Origin: Tricholoma matsutake
Lineage: Eukaryota > Basidiomycota > Agaricomycetes > Agaricales > Tricholomataceae
Assembly: GCA_026075535.2 (NCBI GenBank)
Contig: AP026540.1
Coordinates: 12,586,001 to 12,650,000, forward strand
Direction: 5' to 3'
Length of the DNA stretch: 64,000 nt
Shown here: one piece after another, positions 1 through 11,605 of the stretch
How the letters are laid out: each line of letters begins with the position of its first letter
Position numbering within the stretch: the stretch's first letter is position 1
Translations under genes and position numbers: made by a program
The notes under the pieces: model-generated
What the model saw: only the letters and a program-made list of their open reading frames with translations
What the model was told of the DNA's origin: nothing
Database searches by the model: none

Positions 1-2781
1 TGTAGTAGTAGGAATAATATGGACCTCCTTTGTAAAGCTGTCGCATACTATGAATATTGCATCATACTCTTGAGCCTCGGGTAATCCGGTAATAAAATCC
101 ACAGATATATCTCGCCACGGCGCTTTAGGTATAGGGTTCGGCATTAATTTTCCTGCAGGTTTCTCTGGAAATTTCTTCCCCCTCATGCATGTATCACATC
201 CATCCACATACCCCAACACATACTTCGAAATTCCAGGCCACCAATAATTTCTCATTACTAATTCCAACGTCTTCCATCTTCCTGCGTGTCCAGCAATTGG
301 CGTATTGTGATGTAACTGGACAATCTCCCTTCGCAAATCCTGATCCTTTGGTACATACACTTTTCCTCGGAACAACACCAACCCTTGTTCCTCAGCCCAT
401 TCGTCTCCTTTGATATTACCTTTCTTCTCTCCCTTCAGAGCTTTCATGGCTTCCACTACTTCATCATCCATTTCCGAGCATTGTCTAATTTTAGACAACA
501 TTTCTGTTTCCAAGCTATCTATTAATAGATGCCCTTGATGCATAGCGCAAATGCGAAAGTATTCAGGTTTGAGTAAGGTAACATTTTTATTGTCCTCCTC
601 CACCCCCCTTTTATGATCAATACATCTGGATAAGGCATCTGCTTTCCTCATTAAGCTTCCCGCTTTATGGACCAAGTGAAAGTTGAAACATGATAGGAAT
701 AGTGCCCAATGCGCTTGCTGGCGATTAAGCTTTTTAGCGGACATGAAGTATTGCAGATTTTGATGATCTGTCCAGATCTCAATTTGATGCATACATCCCT
801 CCAAATAATGCCTCCACGCCTCCAATGCTTGTATTATCCCCAACATCTCTTTGTCATGCACATCATAATTCCTCTCCACATCATTCAACCCTTTTGACAA
901 GTATGCACAAGGATGCCATTTGTCATCTTTGCACAGCATTGATAATACCGCTCCAGTAGCAAAATCGGATGCATCGGATTCCACTCACAAAGGGCGTGTG
1001 AAATCTACTGGGGCTAATATTGGTCCCTCCACAAACTTCCTCTTCAACTCCTCAAACACTGTCTGCTGCTGCTCTCCCCACCTCCACACTACTCCCTTTC
1101 GCATAAGGTTATGTAAGGGTGCGGCAATTTTAGAAAAATTGTGCACAAAGCGACAATAATAATTTGTGAGTCCCAAGAAGGCTTGAACCTCCTTGACACG
1201 GGTGGGCGCAGGCCAATCTGTGATCGCCTGTACCTTGATCGGATCCATTTTGATCCCATCAGGGCCAATCAATAATCCTAGGAACTCGATTTCGCTTGCC
1301 CCAAACACACACTTCTCTGGTTTCAAAAATAGATCATTCTCTGCCAACCTCCGTAACACCTCCTGCACTATTGCCTCATGATTCTCTTCATCCTCCGTGA
1401 ATATCAGAATGTTGTCAATAAATATTATTACCATGCCTTTGTCTATTATGTCCTTGAAAATGTCGTTCATCATATTTTGAAAGGTTGGGGGACTATTAGT
1501 CATCCCAAAAAACATGACAAGCGGCTTGAAGGATCCTCAACACATGGCAAATGCAGCCTTCCACTCATCTCCTTTCTTTATTTGTACATTGTTGTATCCC
1601 CATCATAAATCCAATTTTGTAAAGACCTTGGCTTTTCCCACCTTATCAATTATTTCTGAGATCAATGGCAGGGGGTACACGTTCTTCACTGTCCACTCAT
1701 TCAGATACCTATAATCGGTACACATCCTCTTCCTTTGGTCTTTTTTGGGCACGAAGAATATTGGTGACGTCTGCAGTGATTTCGAAGGTCGTATGTATCC
1801 TTTGCACAATTGCTCCTTCAGGAATGCATCCACTTCTTCTTGTTCCATCGGAGATAACGGATATACCTTCAACTTCTTCAGCACAAACCCTGGCTTCATC
1901 TCAATTGCATGATCCCATGGATTCCGCACCGGCATTCGCTCAGACTCCTTCTTTTGGAACACTGACAAATGTTTATGATACACTTTTGGCACCCATTCCT
2001 CCACTGGCTTCTCCACCTTCACGATATTCTTGTCCCATGACTGTCCTCCATGAACTGCTCTAAAGGTTTGCTTCTGCTCTTCTTTCTCGATCATGATTGG
2101 AACTTCCCCATTTGGCATTTCCTCATCCTCCACTTCCTCCATCGTAACAGAATACTTCCTTGGATGTTCTTTCTCTTTCTTTTTCCTTTTTTCCTTCTTC
2201 ATCTTCCTCCCATACACATTACATTCCTTAGGACAACGAGTCATTTGTACTTTCCCAGTTTTCCAATCAATTTTGGGATTATGCTTCCATAACCATGGAC
2301 ATCCTATTATTAGATTGGTTTTCCCAAGATCGCACACTTTGAATACGGCTCGCTCCTGATGCTCCTGATACTTTAGTACCATAGTCACCTCCTCCTTGAT
2401 AGTTCCTCCACAATTGACTGTTCTGTCAATATTGTACACCATTATAGGTTGCGCCAGCTTGCATGTGTTAATACCATTTCCAGTAATTAAGGATCGATTA
2501 ATAAATAATCCTGTAGCACCACTGTCAAGCAACGCTTCCACATCAATAGCTGCATGTGTGTCCACTGTCTTCAGTCCCACAGTCAAGGTGATTTCGGGTT
2601 CTATTCGCGCAGAGCGAATAAAGAATTTAGGGGTTTTCGGAAATGACATGTGACAATTTTCTTTGTTGCGTGATTCGCAACAGTTGTACTCCTCCTTGAT
2701 TTCCTTTTCTGATTTACTCTGGGTTTCCTCAGATACTAATACATTGTAACAATTCTGGGTCACCAATGGGGAAACCTTCAC
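1..2781 (-). pseudogene. Ty3 pol of element A (PR-RT-RNase H-IN, 3' part missing)
   Basis: Retropepsin with D-S-G-A near 2520; RT begins around 1800 with a VPKKD-type motif; then RNase H (about 985-700) and the HHCC zinc domain and start of the integrase core (about 330-1). The frame from about 984 to base 1 is open. Conserved Arg codons are replaced by TGA at 1603-1605 (RT, after KLDL) and 1537-1539. The RT active site, normally Y/F-x-D-D, reads FIDN: the codon at 1411-1413 is AAC where GAC is expected, a CpG-to-CpA change. The pol reading frame starts at the gag stop in a different frame. I saw no convincing slippery heptamer, so the mode of pol expression is unclear. The copy cannot make active RT. 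Confidence 0.9.
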
Positions 2782-3875
2782 TGGGACTCTTCCACAAAAT
2801 TCTCCTGCTTGCCTTCCTCCTGCTTCACTTCCTCAATTGTAGCTCCCCTGATCTTTCTCTTCTGCTTGCAATACTTAGAAATGTGTCCTAACTGCCCACA
2901 GTTAAAACATTTAAGTGGGGCTTGTCTCCCCACTTGATCAACCTCCATTGCCTCTGCTGGTGCTGCTGACTCTGTAACTATAGGTGTCACTGCCATGGCT
3001 GGTGGCTGTGCCCTCGGAGCTTGCGCCTGAGGTGCCTTTCCTTTCTCGGACTTTCCTCCTGATGACTTTCCAAATTTACTACTTCTGTACATCAACTTTG
3101 ACTCCGCCTGTTCCTGCTGATATTGCCGGTCAAGGCGCATTGCCCAATTATACCACTCATCCAACTTCTCTGGCATAGAAGGTAGTCGGTAGATAGACTT
3201 GAATAAAGAGGGATTTAATCCTGCTTTCAAAAACTCTACCAACGCGGCTTCTCCCATGTCCATTTGCGAAGCTTCTGCTTTGAACTGCAAAATAAATTCA
3301 TCCGCCGTTAAGGAACCTTGGCGCATGGTCTTTAATTTAGCATTGGCTGTCACCTTTGGATTAGGGTCTCCAAACTGTGCCTCCAATCTCTCCAGAAATT
3401 CCTTGAAGGTTGCAAATGGTCTATTTCCCGTGGCAATTTGATTAATAGCCTCATTTCTCCAGAACTGTGCTTTCCCCCCCTGAATGTATGAGAGAGCAAA
3501 CATAATCCTAGACTCGGCTGTACGAAACTTGGGCTTCCTCCCATGGATGTACAATACTATAGAGCTGATGAAGGATTTTGTATTCTCCATGGTACCGTCA
3601 AAGATTTGTGGGGGCGTGTACTTAGGTAAGCGCGCTTTTCCATTTCCGGATTTCTCCACCATCTCATCCTCCTGCGATATCCACTCCACCATCTCCTCCA
3701 TCTCATCATCTCTTTCTCCTGTCGTCTCTGGCTGTACTTCCACTTGTCTGGGCTGTGATGCTGCCAATACTGACACTAATTGCGACATTTGCGCTGTGAG
3801 CACATCAATTTTCGCCTCTAGTGCTGGTATGGGAACAGGATTAGGACCAGGATTAGAAGTTGAAGGTTCGGACAT
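2778..3875 (-). CDS. Ty3 Gag of element A, intact
   Basis: Uninterrupted 365-residue frame. An N-terminal Pro-rich stretch is followed by a short region that could coil, an acidic stretch, then the retrotransposon Gag core (about residues 90-250), which packages element RNA into virus-like particles. A CX2CX4HX4C zinc knuckle (CFNCGQLGHISKYC) lies near residue 325, followed by a basic segment. The start at 3875 gives MSEPSTSN and is the first Met after the leader. It overlaps the pol frame by a few bases at its end. It is the only gag in the older elements here without a nonsense codon, which contrasts with its own broken pol and suggests that the damage is patchy. Assignment rests on the zinc knuckle and its place before protease. 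Confidence 0.88.
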   Translation of the reverse strand: MSEPSTSNPGPNPVPIPALEAKIDVLTAQMSQLVSVLAASQPRQVEVQPETTGERDDEMEEMVEWISQEDEMVEKSGNGKARLPKYTPPQIFDGTMENTKSFISSIVLYIHGRKPKFRTAESRIMFALSYIQGGKAQFWRNEAINQIATGNRPFATFKEFLERLEAQFGDPNPKVTANAKLKTMRQGSLTADEFILQFKAEASQMDMGEAALVEFLKAGLNPSLFKSIYRLPSMPEKLDEWYNWAMRLDRQYQQEQAESKLMYRSSKFGKSSGGKSEKGKAPQAQAPRAQPPAMAVTPIVTESAAPAEAMEVDQVGRQAPLKCFNCGQLGHISKYCKQKRKIRGATIEEVKQEEGKQENFVEESQ

Positions 3876-4348
3876 AATTATAGAATCTGTGATGAATCAC
3901 TTCTTCAACAAATTCAAAATTTTTCTTCGAGACCTCTCCAAACATCTATGGGTCACGTGATAAGGTTCGTCGAGGTTCGTCAATGGTTCGTCGTTCGTCG
4001 GGCGCCTATTTTGACACTTCGGATCAACAACCCTTCCAACAGTGCCTGATCTCAGAGATATCACTGAATTTGGCTTGTAACTAAAATAGTCGTCCGAATA
4101 GAGTAATGTAAATCATAACTAAACCAGATCCGATCGGTTGTCTGGTTGCAGCTGTCCTAATGACAAGCGCTGCCTCTCAATCACTGGCAGTCGCAATGTA
4201 AGGCGAGGCCTGGCATCAGCTTACAAAAGAAAAGGTAGATTACATATATACAAGTACTTCTGGCTCGTGCTGAAAGGATGAGTAATCGGATGTGGCACGG
4301 TGAAACAATGACGTATGCGCAAGTAAGAGAAGGCACACTGATATGGGA
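3876..4348 (-). other. 5' leader of element A
   Basis: About 470 bp between the primer site and gag with no ORF of note. It contains short direct repeats of ggttcgtc around 3965-4000. Nothing else is recognised. Confidence 0.5.
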
Positions 4349-4359
4349 AGTTGTGTTCT
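4349..4359 (-). promoter_or_regulatory. Primer binding site, apparently self-priming
   Basis: Two bases inside the 5' LTR end, the minus strand reads AGAACACAACT. The same 11 bases occur on the opposite strand within the LTR at 4536-4546, so a transcript starting there would begin AGTTGTGTTCT and could fold back to pair with this site. This is the arrangement known from Tf1, where the first 11 nt of the mRNA act as primer. No match to a tRNA 3' end was noticed. Confidence 0.7.
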
Positions 4360-4361
4360 TC

Positions 4362-4772
4362 TGTTAGGGCGACACCCACTATCTGCTAGCTAAGACCGTG
4401 TGGGTTCTCTCTACAAGAAGGGGGCGGGATCCGCGCGCATGATGGGGAATTGATGGTTTTGATGTGAGGGGTTATTAATAGGTGAGTTTGTTGAGATAGG
4501 CCTTTCACACTGAAAACGTAGGTGAAATACCTAAGAGAACACAACTGGGGTCCCCTAGGCATATATTTAGGGTTTATATACTATGTTACATATATTGTAC
4601 ATTGTTGTTACCGACGCGTGCATACAGGCGCGTACATAGTGATGCGTGCAAAATAATATTCTCACGCTATCAAAGTGTAGTGTCATTTGGTGTCATTTGG
4701 TGTAATGTAGTGTAATTTGACATAATAAAATGAAAATGAAATTTTATTAGGTAATGGGGCTGTTTCCTAACA
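4362..4772 (-). repeat. 5' LTR of element A
   Basis: 411 bp, with TGTTAG at one end and CTAACA at the other, followed by the primer site on the internal side. It aligns along its length with the LTR at 48052-48451. Where this copy has CG (for example the run near 4612-4640) the other copy has TG or CA. The right half contains short repeats of tgtcatttggtg and a TATATA-rich stretch that could be promoter sequence. Confidence 0.93.
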
Positions 4773-4807
4773 GGTCTCCCCATTGGGCAAGTCAACGTTG
4801 ATGCTCA

Positions 4808-4892
4808 TGTTGAGATCTGCACCACAGACACTGCATCAGACACTGCATCAGATGCATCAGCGGCATCATGTGTTCCCCTTTCTAATGGGAAC
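4808..4892 (+). repeat. Copia C 5' LTR, piece 1 of 3
   Basis: Matches the first part of the 3' LTR at 21113 onward, including the catcag repeats and the tail cccctttctaatgggaa. It ends at the duplication ATGGGAAC (4885-4892), where a hAT-like element entered. Confidence 0.88.
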
Positions 4893-6310
4893 TAGGGTGT
4901 AGCATGGGTCATACCATGGGTAACTTTTCACACACCGCACCCGCACCCACAAACACCGCACCTATTCTAACACTGCAACCGCAGTGACAGGTTTTTACCA
5001 TGGTCTGTCATGAAACACTACAGGTGTGACACTGTGTATATGTACCATGGTTTTGACTGTCATATTTGATGTGCTAAATTATGATACATAGAGCATTTGC
5101 ATTGTATAACCCATGACCTTGACTACACCCTGTATACAATACCTAAGCTTACAGACAATTTTTTTTTTTTTTTTTTTGCATTTGAACAATGCAAGAATAA
5201 CACAATTTTTTATTGAGCTAACTAACCTCCCTTGCACAATGGTCACAAAAATGATAGAAACAAAAAAACTCCCTTGCATTCTTCCCCTCCCCATTTCCTC
5301 CTGCAAGCAGGTGCTGCTGTGGTTGTTTGTTTGTTCCCTCTCTGGTTCATTACCCCCTTTGCTCCTGCTTCCTGTTGTTCCCTTCATGTCTGGGGAGACT
5401 TGAGAGACTTTATTTCTTCTCAATCTGTAGCATACATTGTTGGATGCAATCTATATTTCATTACTCAAGGGAAAGGGTCATAGGTAGAATATTGTACCTA
5501 TAGCATCTCTATGCTGCAAGCCATCAAGTCAAATTTGAGGAAAGATATTGCCTAAATGAAAGAAAATTGGGATGAGGAAACAAATTTTCAGCAAATTTCC
5601 ATCTGCAAGCTGGCCATGTGTGCTCTGATAGCAATGCTCTTATGACAGATATTATTGTATTCTCTAGCAGCACATTATAGACTCCCAGTTCAGGAACTGT
5701 GGTTAAGGCTGTAGGTGTGCCATCTAGTGAAACTGAAGAACCCAATGGCATGAAGATTATGCATTTACTATACTACTATGAGACTATGAGCAACCCTTGA
5801 AGATTTTGAAATCTTTTCCTTGAAGAATCAATGTCAGTGAACTTGGAGCACTACAATTTGTCACAATGCCAATGCAGCATTGATTTCCCCAGGTAGGGGA
5901 CGATACACACCAAACATTGATGAATATCAACCATTGTAATCATGCATTCTTGCAGATGAGAATCAGAGAATACTCTGGCAGCAAGAGCATTTTGACATGC
6001 TACACAAATGTGTATCTGCATAGCAACATATGCCATTCAAGTGTATCCTCTGTCTTATTTGCTTGCACTGTTACATTCTGACATCAATAAAGGTGCACTC
6101 CTACCACGCTAATGTGACTTTTTTATGACATACTTGGGCTTGAAGTCATGAAAGCACACAAGACAATGGCACCACTGGGTATTTTGCAAAATGAGCAATA
6201 CCATCCAAGTTGCCGGGCACCCAATTTGAATGATTGCAGTCTTGTTGACACTAGCATATCTGTTGCATCATTTGTCATTGCATTGTTTGCTGTTGCATCA
6301 TTGTATGCGA

Positions 6311-6411
6311 GTTAAAACCTGTAAATAATGAAAATACAGTCAGTCGAATAAAGAAAACAAAAGAAAAACATACCTGGGGCCCAAACGACATTGATTGTTG
6401 TTTGGGCCCTG
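6311..6411 (-). repeat. GGGCCC palindrome/intron-like module, copy 1
   Basis: On the minus strand, a palindrome GGGCCCAAAC..GTTTGGGCCC is followed by a GT..AG segment of about 55 nt (GTATGT to TTTACAG) and GTTTTAACT. Three related copies occur in this window. Confidence 0.65.
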
Positions 6412-6915
6412 TTTTATTCACTTCATGTCTTTTTGCCATCTGGGCAGGTAGTTTAGAACCTCATAAACAGTTAGTTATGAAAATAAGAAAGTAACTTACG
6501 GTCGATCCTCGGTCATTTCCTAGTACACACAAACCTTCCACCCTATGAGCCAGTTGCATTGTTCATGCTCTCCCACCATGGTTTGTTGTTGTTGTTGTTG
6601 TCCCTTTGTCCCTTGTGTCCCTGTCCCCATCTCCTGTTCATTGTTCATTGTTTGTTGTTTCTCATTTCATTATCCCTTGTTGTTGGCTGGTAGCACCCAT
6701 GATCTACCCCACAAGCAGTGGCTCACAGGGCTAGGGCATGGGCTGGGTCATTCATAGTGTTGACCCTGTCCTCATGGTTCCCATCCCCTCCTCCCCCTGT
6801 TGCTCCCTGTTTCCACCCCGCAAGCAGTTGCTCACGGTGGCAGTTTGTCATTGTTGGCAGGCAGGTCTTCCTCAGTTGGTGAGTGTGGGTGTGTTGGTTG
6901 GGTAGTGGTGTCATT

Positions 6916-7029
6916 GTAGTTAAAACCTGTAAATAATGAGAATAAAGTTAGTTGAATAAAAACTAGATATGAACAAAGAAAGAAAAACTTACCTGGGCCC
7001 CAAATAACAATAAACATTGTTTGGGCCCA
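6916..7029 (-). repeat. GGGCCC palindrome/intron-like module, copy 2
   Basis: Same layout as the module at 6311-6411, with GTAAGT as donor and TTTACAG as acceptor on the minus strand. The sequence upstream of the donor reads KWAQTMFIVIWGP in one frame. Confidence 0.65.
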
Positions 7030-7325
7030 TTTTGTTTGCTTTGCTGGTGTAGTAATCAAGGACCTAAAAAAACAGTGAGCTGTGAAATAAGAAAGTAAAA
7101 GGAACTTACAAACAATGATTTATTTCATGATGGGTGATGAAATGCAGCTTGTCAATCGATGTCTGGCATCTTCCTTGGCCGGTGACATAAATACCCATTA
7201 ATAACTGTGACACCACCAAAATGGGTACAGTGTGCCACAGGTATGGAATTTTGGCAACCATACCCATACCCATCAAACCCACCGCCTATATACCACAGGT
7301 TGACCCGCAGCCATGCTTGACCCTA

Positions 7326-7551
7326 ATGGGAACACATCCTCTTTGTTCACTTCTTCTTTATTACATTCCCTTTGATACTATATGGTATATATACTGAACA
7401 GTATAGGTACTAGACACCTCATTCCATTATATGCAGACTGAGGTGAGTAGATGACATTACATTTTGTATACAAAGATTACTTACAGTACTATTTATAGCA
7501 CACTGTGTATTCTTAGGTATGGTAGTAATCTTCTATATAGTCCATTATATG
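7326..7551 (+). repeat. Copia C 5' LTR, piece 2 of 3
   Basis: Continues the LTR from ATGGGAAC onward and matches 21181-21375 almost base for base, including the ATATGGTATATATACTG stretch, which looks like core promoter sequence. It ends with ATTATATG, the target of the next insertion. Confidence 0.87.
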
Positions 7552-7691
7552 TAGGGCATGACTCAGGTAACCCCCGGGTATAATTTCATGTACCCATACC
7601 CGTTATGGTTATGGGTGTGGTTTTACCATGGGTATGGGGGGGTTTCAACAAGTATGACATTAATAATTTATTATAATTCTAAATACAATGG

Positions 7692-7981
7692 GGAACCACC
7701 CCCAACTCACAATTGTGAGTGAGGGGGGTTGGTGGAGGTGATGTGGTGGCAATTGTGAGAGAAACAGACCAAGAACCACCCCCACCTCACGTTTGCAAGG
7801 GAGATAGGGTGGTAGTCATGACATGGCGGCCGTTGCAAGAGAAACAGACCAAGAACCACCCCTACCTCACATCTGTGAGTGAGAGGGGGTGGTAGTCATG
7901 ATGTGGCAGTGCTCCCAAGTGAAACAAACCCAGAAACACCCCTGACTCACATTTGTGAGTGAGAGGGGGTGGTGGTGGTGA
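7692..7981. repeat. Minisatellite, about 80-bp unit, about 3.6 copies
   Basis: Units begin agaaccacccc and contain a ctcac..gtgag stem and agagaaacagacca. Successive units start near 7692, 7769, 7850 and 7930. The last unit is cut by the left LTR of element B. Confidence 0.75.
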
Positions 7982-8404
7982 TATAAGGGCAATCTCAGCC
8001 TCTAGCAAAGGGAAATCTGAAGTTAAAATTATACTACATATTACAGGGATTGGGGATGCACCTAGCAAAGGGAAATCTGAAGAGAAAACTCTAAGGAATG
8101 CCCAGTATATGTGAAGATGACAAAAATCAAATAATAACCTAAAAATAGAAAAGGCAGAGATAGGCAGATCAAGGCTGCCAAATGACATCATACCAAGGGG
8201 TAGATGTCGGAAGGGGTACTCCGCCTCTAAATATAAAACTGTCAACATGCACAAACATGATAGAAAGGGAAATTAGTAATAAAATCTGGAAAAATCATAG
8301 AAAATGAAGAATAGAAGGAAATGAAGTGAGGAAAAATATAGAACGAATGTAAAGAATAGGAGAAACACACAGAGCACCCCCCTAGTCCCCCTAGTCCCCT
8401 TACA
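7982..8404 (-). repeat. 3' LTR of element B
   Basis: 423 bp. On the minus strand it starts TGTAAGGGGAC and ends CTTATA. It lacks about 12 bases found in the 5' LTR near 13080. Confidence 0.92.
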
Positions 8405-8415
8405 TCACCCCCTCT

Positions 8416-11400
8416 CTAAGATGCATCACCCCAATGAATTCGAAATTGCATACAACCAAAGTCCATGACTTGAATGCAACATGGTGCAGCAGTGTGCCAT
8501 CGGGGGAATTCCTTGACTAACTGAGGGGCATTCACATCAGACTCTTCGACCCATGAGTTCTCCTCATATCCATAACCCTTCCAATGCACCAAATACTGGA
8601 GTTTTCCTCGACACAACTGGCTGACTCGACTTTGTATTGGGGTTCTCCCTTGATCACTGTAGGTGGTGGTGGTGGGTGTGAATGGTGTCCTGGGAATGGA
8701 TCTGGGGGGGCTGGAAGGAGTTTGACGACATGGAAGACTGGGTGGAGTCTGGACATGGAGGCTGGGAGACATAGATGATAGCCATGTGTTCCAACACACT
8801 TGACGATGGGAAAAGGTCCCAGGAAGCGATGAGCAAGTTTCTTGGACAGACGCATAGTGGAGATGTCACTGGAGTCAAGATAAACTCAATCACCAACCTT
8901 GTACTGAGGGGTCAGAGAATGGCATTGGTTGTAAAAGCATGCCATGTCATCCTTCACCTTTGCTAAGGCTGCCTTTGCCTCCTCCAAGCTATCCCGCATG
9001 CATTCTGTGAACTCATTCACCGTCTCAATGTGTGAGGGAGTTTGGTGAGGTTCAAATCCCATGTGTGGATGTCATCCAGTGTCTAAGAGGAAAGGGGTCT
9101 GTTGAGTGGAAGCATGGACATGGTTGTTGTATCTGAACTCAGCCAAGGGGAGAAGATCATCCCAATTGTCCTGGCACTCATTGACAAAGATGTGGATGTA
9201 CTGCTCCAGTTCCTGGTTGACTTGCTCAGTCTGGCCATTGGTTTGTGGGTGATAAGTGGTCAAAGCAAGGAGTTTGATTCCCAGGAGTCAGTACAGCTTG
9301 CAAGTGAACTCTGCCATGAACTGAGGGCCACGATCAGAGAGGAAAGCACCAGGAAGTCCATGTAATTTCCACACATGGTGGAGATAGAGTCGGGCGGCAC
9401 CCAGGGCACTGACAGTGGTGTGAGTGGGAATGAAGTGAGCATGTTTTCCCACTGAATCAACTGTGCACATCACTGCATCAAACCCATTCAACTCTGGCAA
9501 CTCCACACAAAGTCGACACTGACAACATTCCAACGACTCTCTGGAACAGGAAGAGGGTGTAGCTCGCCAATGGGTTTGTGATGAGGAATCTTGGTGCGTA
9601 AGCAAAGGTCACAAGTATGACAATACTGACCAATGAGCCATGACATTTGTGGCCACCAATAATTCCGTGAGGTGAGCTCCAAGGTCTTCCAGCATCCAGG
9701 ATGACCAGCAATCTGTGAGTCATGGTGTTGGGATATGATGCACCAGCAAAGGTCTGGGTCATTGGGGATGTAGATGTGATCCCTGAGATACAACAAGTCC
9801 TCTTTTTCAGCCCACTCTGCTGCATGCAAGGAAAGGGTGGATCCCTTCCTCAGTTCTTTAACAGCTTGGGCAACAACATCCTCATGTAAACCACTACGGT
9901 TTGTGTGATGAATGTCACATAGGATGTCTCACTCCTCGCCCTGGGGTGCAATGCCTTCCAGTGCCCAAATGGTGAACAGGTCTGGCTGCAACAACACAAT
10001 GTTTTGATTGTCATCACTGCCATCCCCATGGTCTGCATGTTGGGAGAGGGCATCGGTCTTCCCCATGCTGCGACCCGGACAGTGGTGCAAGGAGAAGTTG
10101 AATCTGGATAGATACATGGACCAACGAGCTTGATGACAGTTCAATTTCTTGGCTGTCATAAAGTACTCGAGATTCTTGTGATCTGTCCAAATTTCCACCT
10201 TGTGTTGGGCACCCTCGAGGAAGTGTCGCCACTCCTCAAGTGCACACATTATCGCCAACATCTCCTTGTCATGGATCTCGTAATTTTGCTCTACAGCACT
10301 AAGGCTTTTGGAGTAGAATGCAACAGGATGCCACTTCTGGTCCTCCAGAGACTGCTGAGACAACACGGCACCTGTCACAAAGTCAGAACTGTCGGCCTCT
10401 ACATGAAAAGGATGTGAATCATCAGCAAAGGTAAGAATGGGAGTGGAAGTGACCATCTCCTTAAGCTTTTCGAACACCTCCTGTTGTGCATTATCCCACC
10501 TCCATGCCTCCTTTCCTGTCAAGTTGAACAGTGGTTGTGCATGATGTGAGAAATCCTTGATAAAATGCCAATAGAAATTGATGAAGCCCAGGAAAGACTG
10601 CACCTCTTTCTTGTTTGTGGGTGTCAGCCAAGCCGTGACCCTGTTCACCTTGATAGGATCCATCTCCACCTGACCCTCCAAGATAATCAGGCCAAGGTAC
10701 TCAATCTTGGTCTTCTCAAACTCACACTTGTCCTGATGAAGGTAGAGTTTGTACCGTTGAAGCTGTTCTAGGACGAGGCACGTGATGCGACAGTGCTCTT
10801 CAACTGTGTGAGTGAAGATAAGGATGTCGTTGAGATAGATGCAGATAATGCCTTTGAGGATGAGGTCATGGAAAATGTTGTTCATCATGGTCTGAAATGG
10901 GGCAGGACTATTAGTAAGGCCAAAGAACATGACAAGCAGTTCAAAACAACCACAGTTGGTATGAAAGGCTGCCTTCCACTCATCTCCCTCCTTTATCCTC
11001 ACATTATTGTAGCCCCAATGGACGTTGAGCTTGGTGAAGTATCGGGCTCCATGGAGCTGGTTCACGAGTTCAGAGATGAGAGGTAATGGGTAGCGATGTT
11101 TGACTGTGATGTTGTTAAGCCTTCTGTAGTCTTGAACTGGTTGAAGTGAGCCATCCTTCTTCTTGACAAAGAAAAAGGGGGAGGCCATGGGTGACTTCAA
11201 TGGTCAAATACGTCCAGAGGCCAGGTGTTCATTGATGAACTGGTCAAGCTGTCGTTTTTCTTCAGGAGAGAGAGGATAGACCTTGCAGGATGAAGGGGTT
11301 GCACCAGGGGTGAGTTCAATCGCATGATCCCATGGCTTGCACGCAGGGAGAGAGTCGAACGATTCCTTGGAGAACATGTCTCCAAACTCATGGAGATGAG

Positions 11401-11605
11401 GGAGCAAGGAATTAGTAGAGGATTTAGCAGCATTGTTTTTGTGGAAGGCCTCGGCGAGGCGTTGGGATATGTTCGATGTAGCACACACCTCATGCGATGG
11501 ACAAATTGCAGTGTAGAAGATCCGATCACCTTCCTCTACTTCCTCTGGCTCCTCCTCATCATCATACAAGTCCGGCATCAGATCAGGAACCCCTTCCAAC
11601 TCCAC
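8416..11605 (-). pseudogene. Ty3 pol of element B (PR-RT-RNase H-IN-chromodomain)
   Basis: RT and RNase H lie in one frame (11200-9929), with FFVKKKDGS at the start of RT and the RNase H motifs TDHKN and DALSQ. The RT active site reads YLND instead of YLDD (AAC at 10829-10831, a CpG-to-CpA change from GAC). Integrase follows in pieces: HHCC zinc domain (about 9740-9610), then VDF, LSDRGPQF and NGQTEQ, so its D-D-E residues survive. The C-terminus (8700-8500) has [18 protein letters not shown], a chromodomain that would steer integration to marked chromatin. Frame breaks include TGA at 11204-11206 in place of a conserved Arg, a frameshift near 9480-9600, and further stops before the chromodomain. 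Confidence 0.92.

Larger units (their letters stand above)
1..4772 (-). mobile_element. Ty3 LTR retrotransposon A (chromovirus type), cut by window edge
   Basis: Minus-strand element read from its 5' LTR (4362-4772) through a leader, gag (3875-2778) and pol running to base 1. Domain order protease, reverse transcriptase, RNase H, integrase is the Ty3 order. The window begins inside integrase, so the chromodomain and 3' LTR are missing here, but element D at 48-58 kb is a close relative whose pol ends in a chromodomain. The right flank after the LTR is ggtct; the matching duplication would lie outside the window. The element keeps many CpGs in its LTR, yet its pol has two in-frame TGA codons and a damaged active site. 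Confidence 0.93.
4893..7325. mobile_element. hAT-like non-autonomous element 1
   Basis: Ends form an inverted repeat: TAGGGTGTAGCATGG on the left and TAGGGTCAAGCATGG read inward from the right (13 of 15). It is flanked by a perfect 8-bp duplication ATGGGAAC (4885-4892 and 7326-7333). An 8-bp duplication and ends of the TA-R-N-G type are the hallmarks of the hAT superfamily. No transposase was found in the 2.4-kb interior. The interior has an 18-T run at about 5160, subterminal short direct repeats, and two copies of a palindromic intron-like module (6311-6411, 6916-7029). Small ORFs inside are not recognised. Confidence 0.78.
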
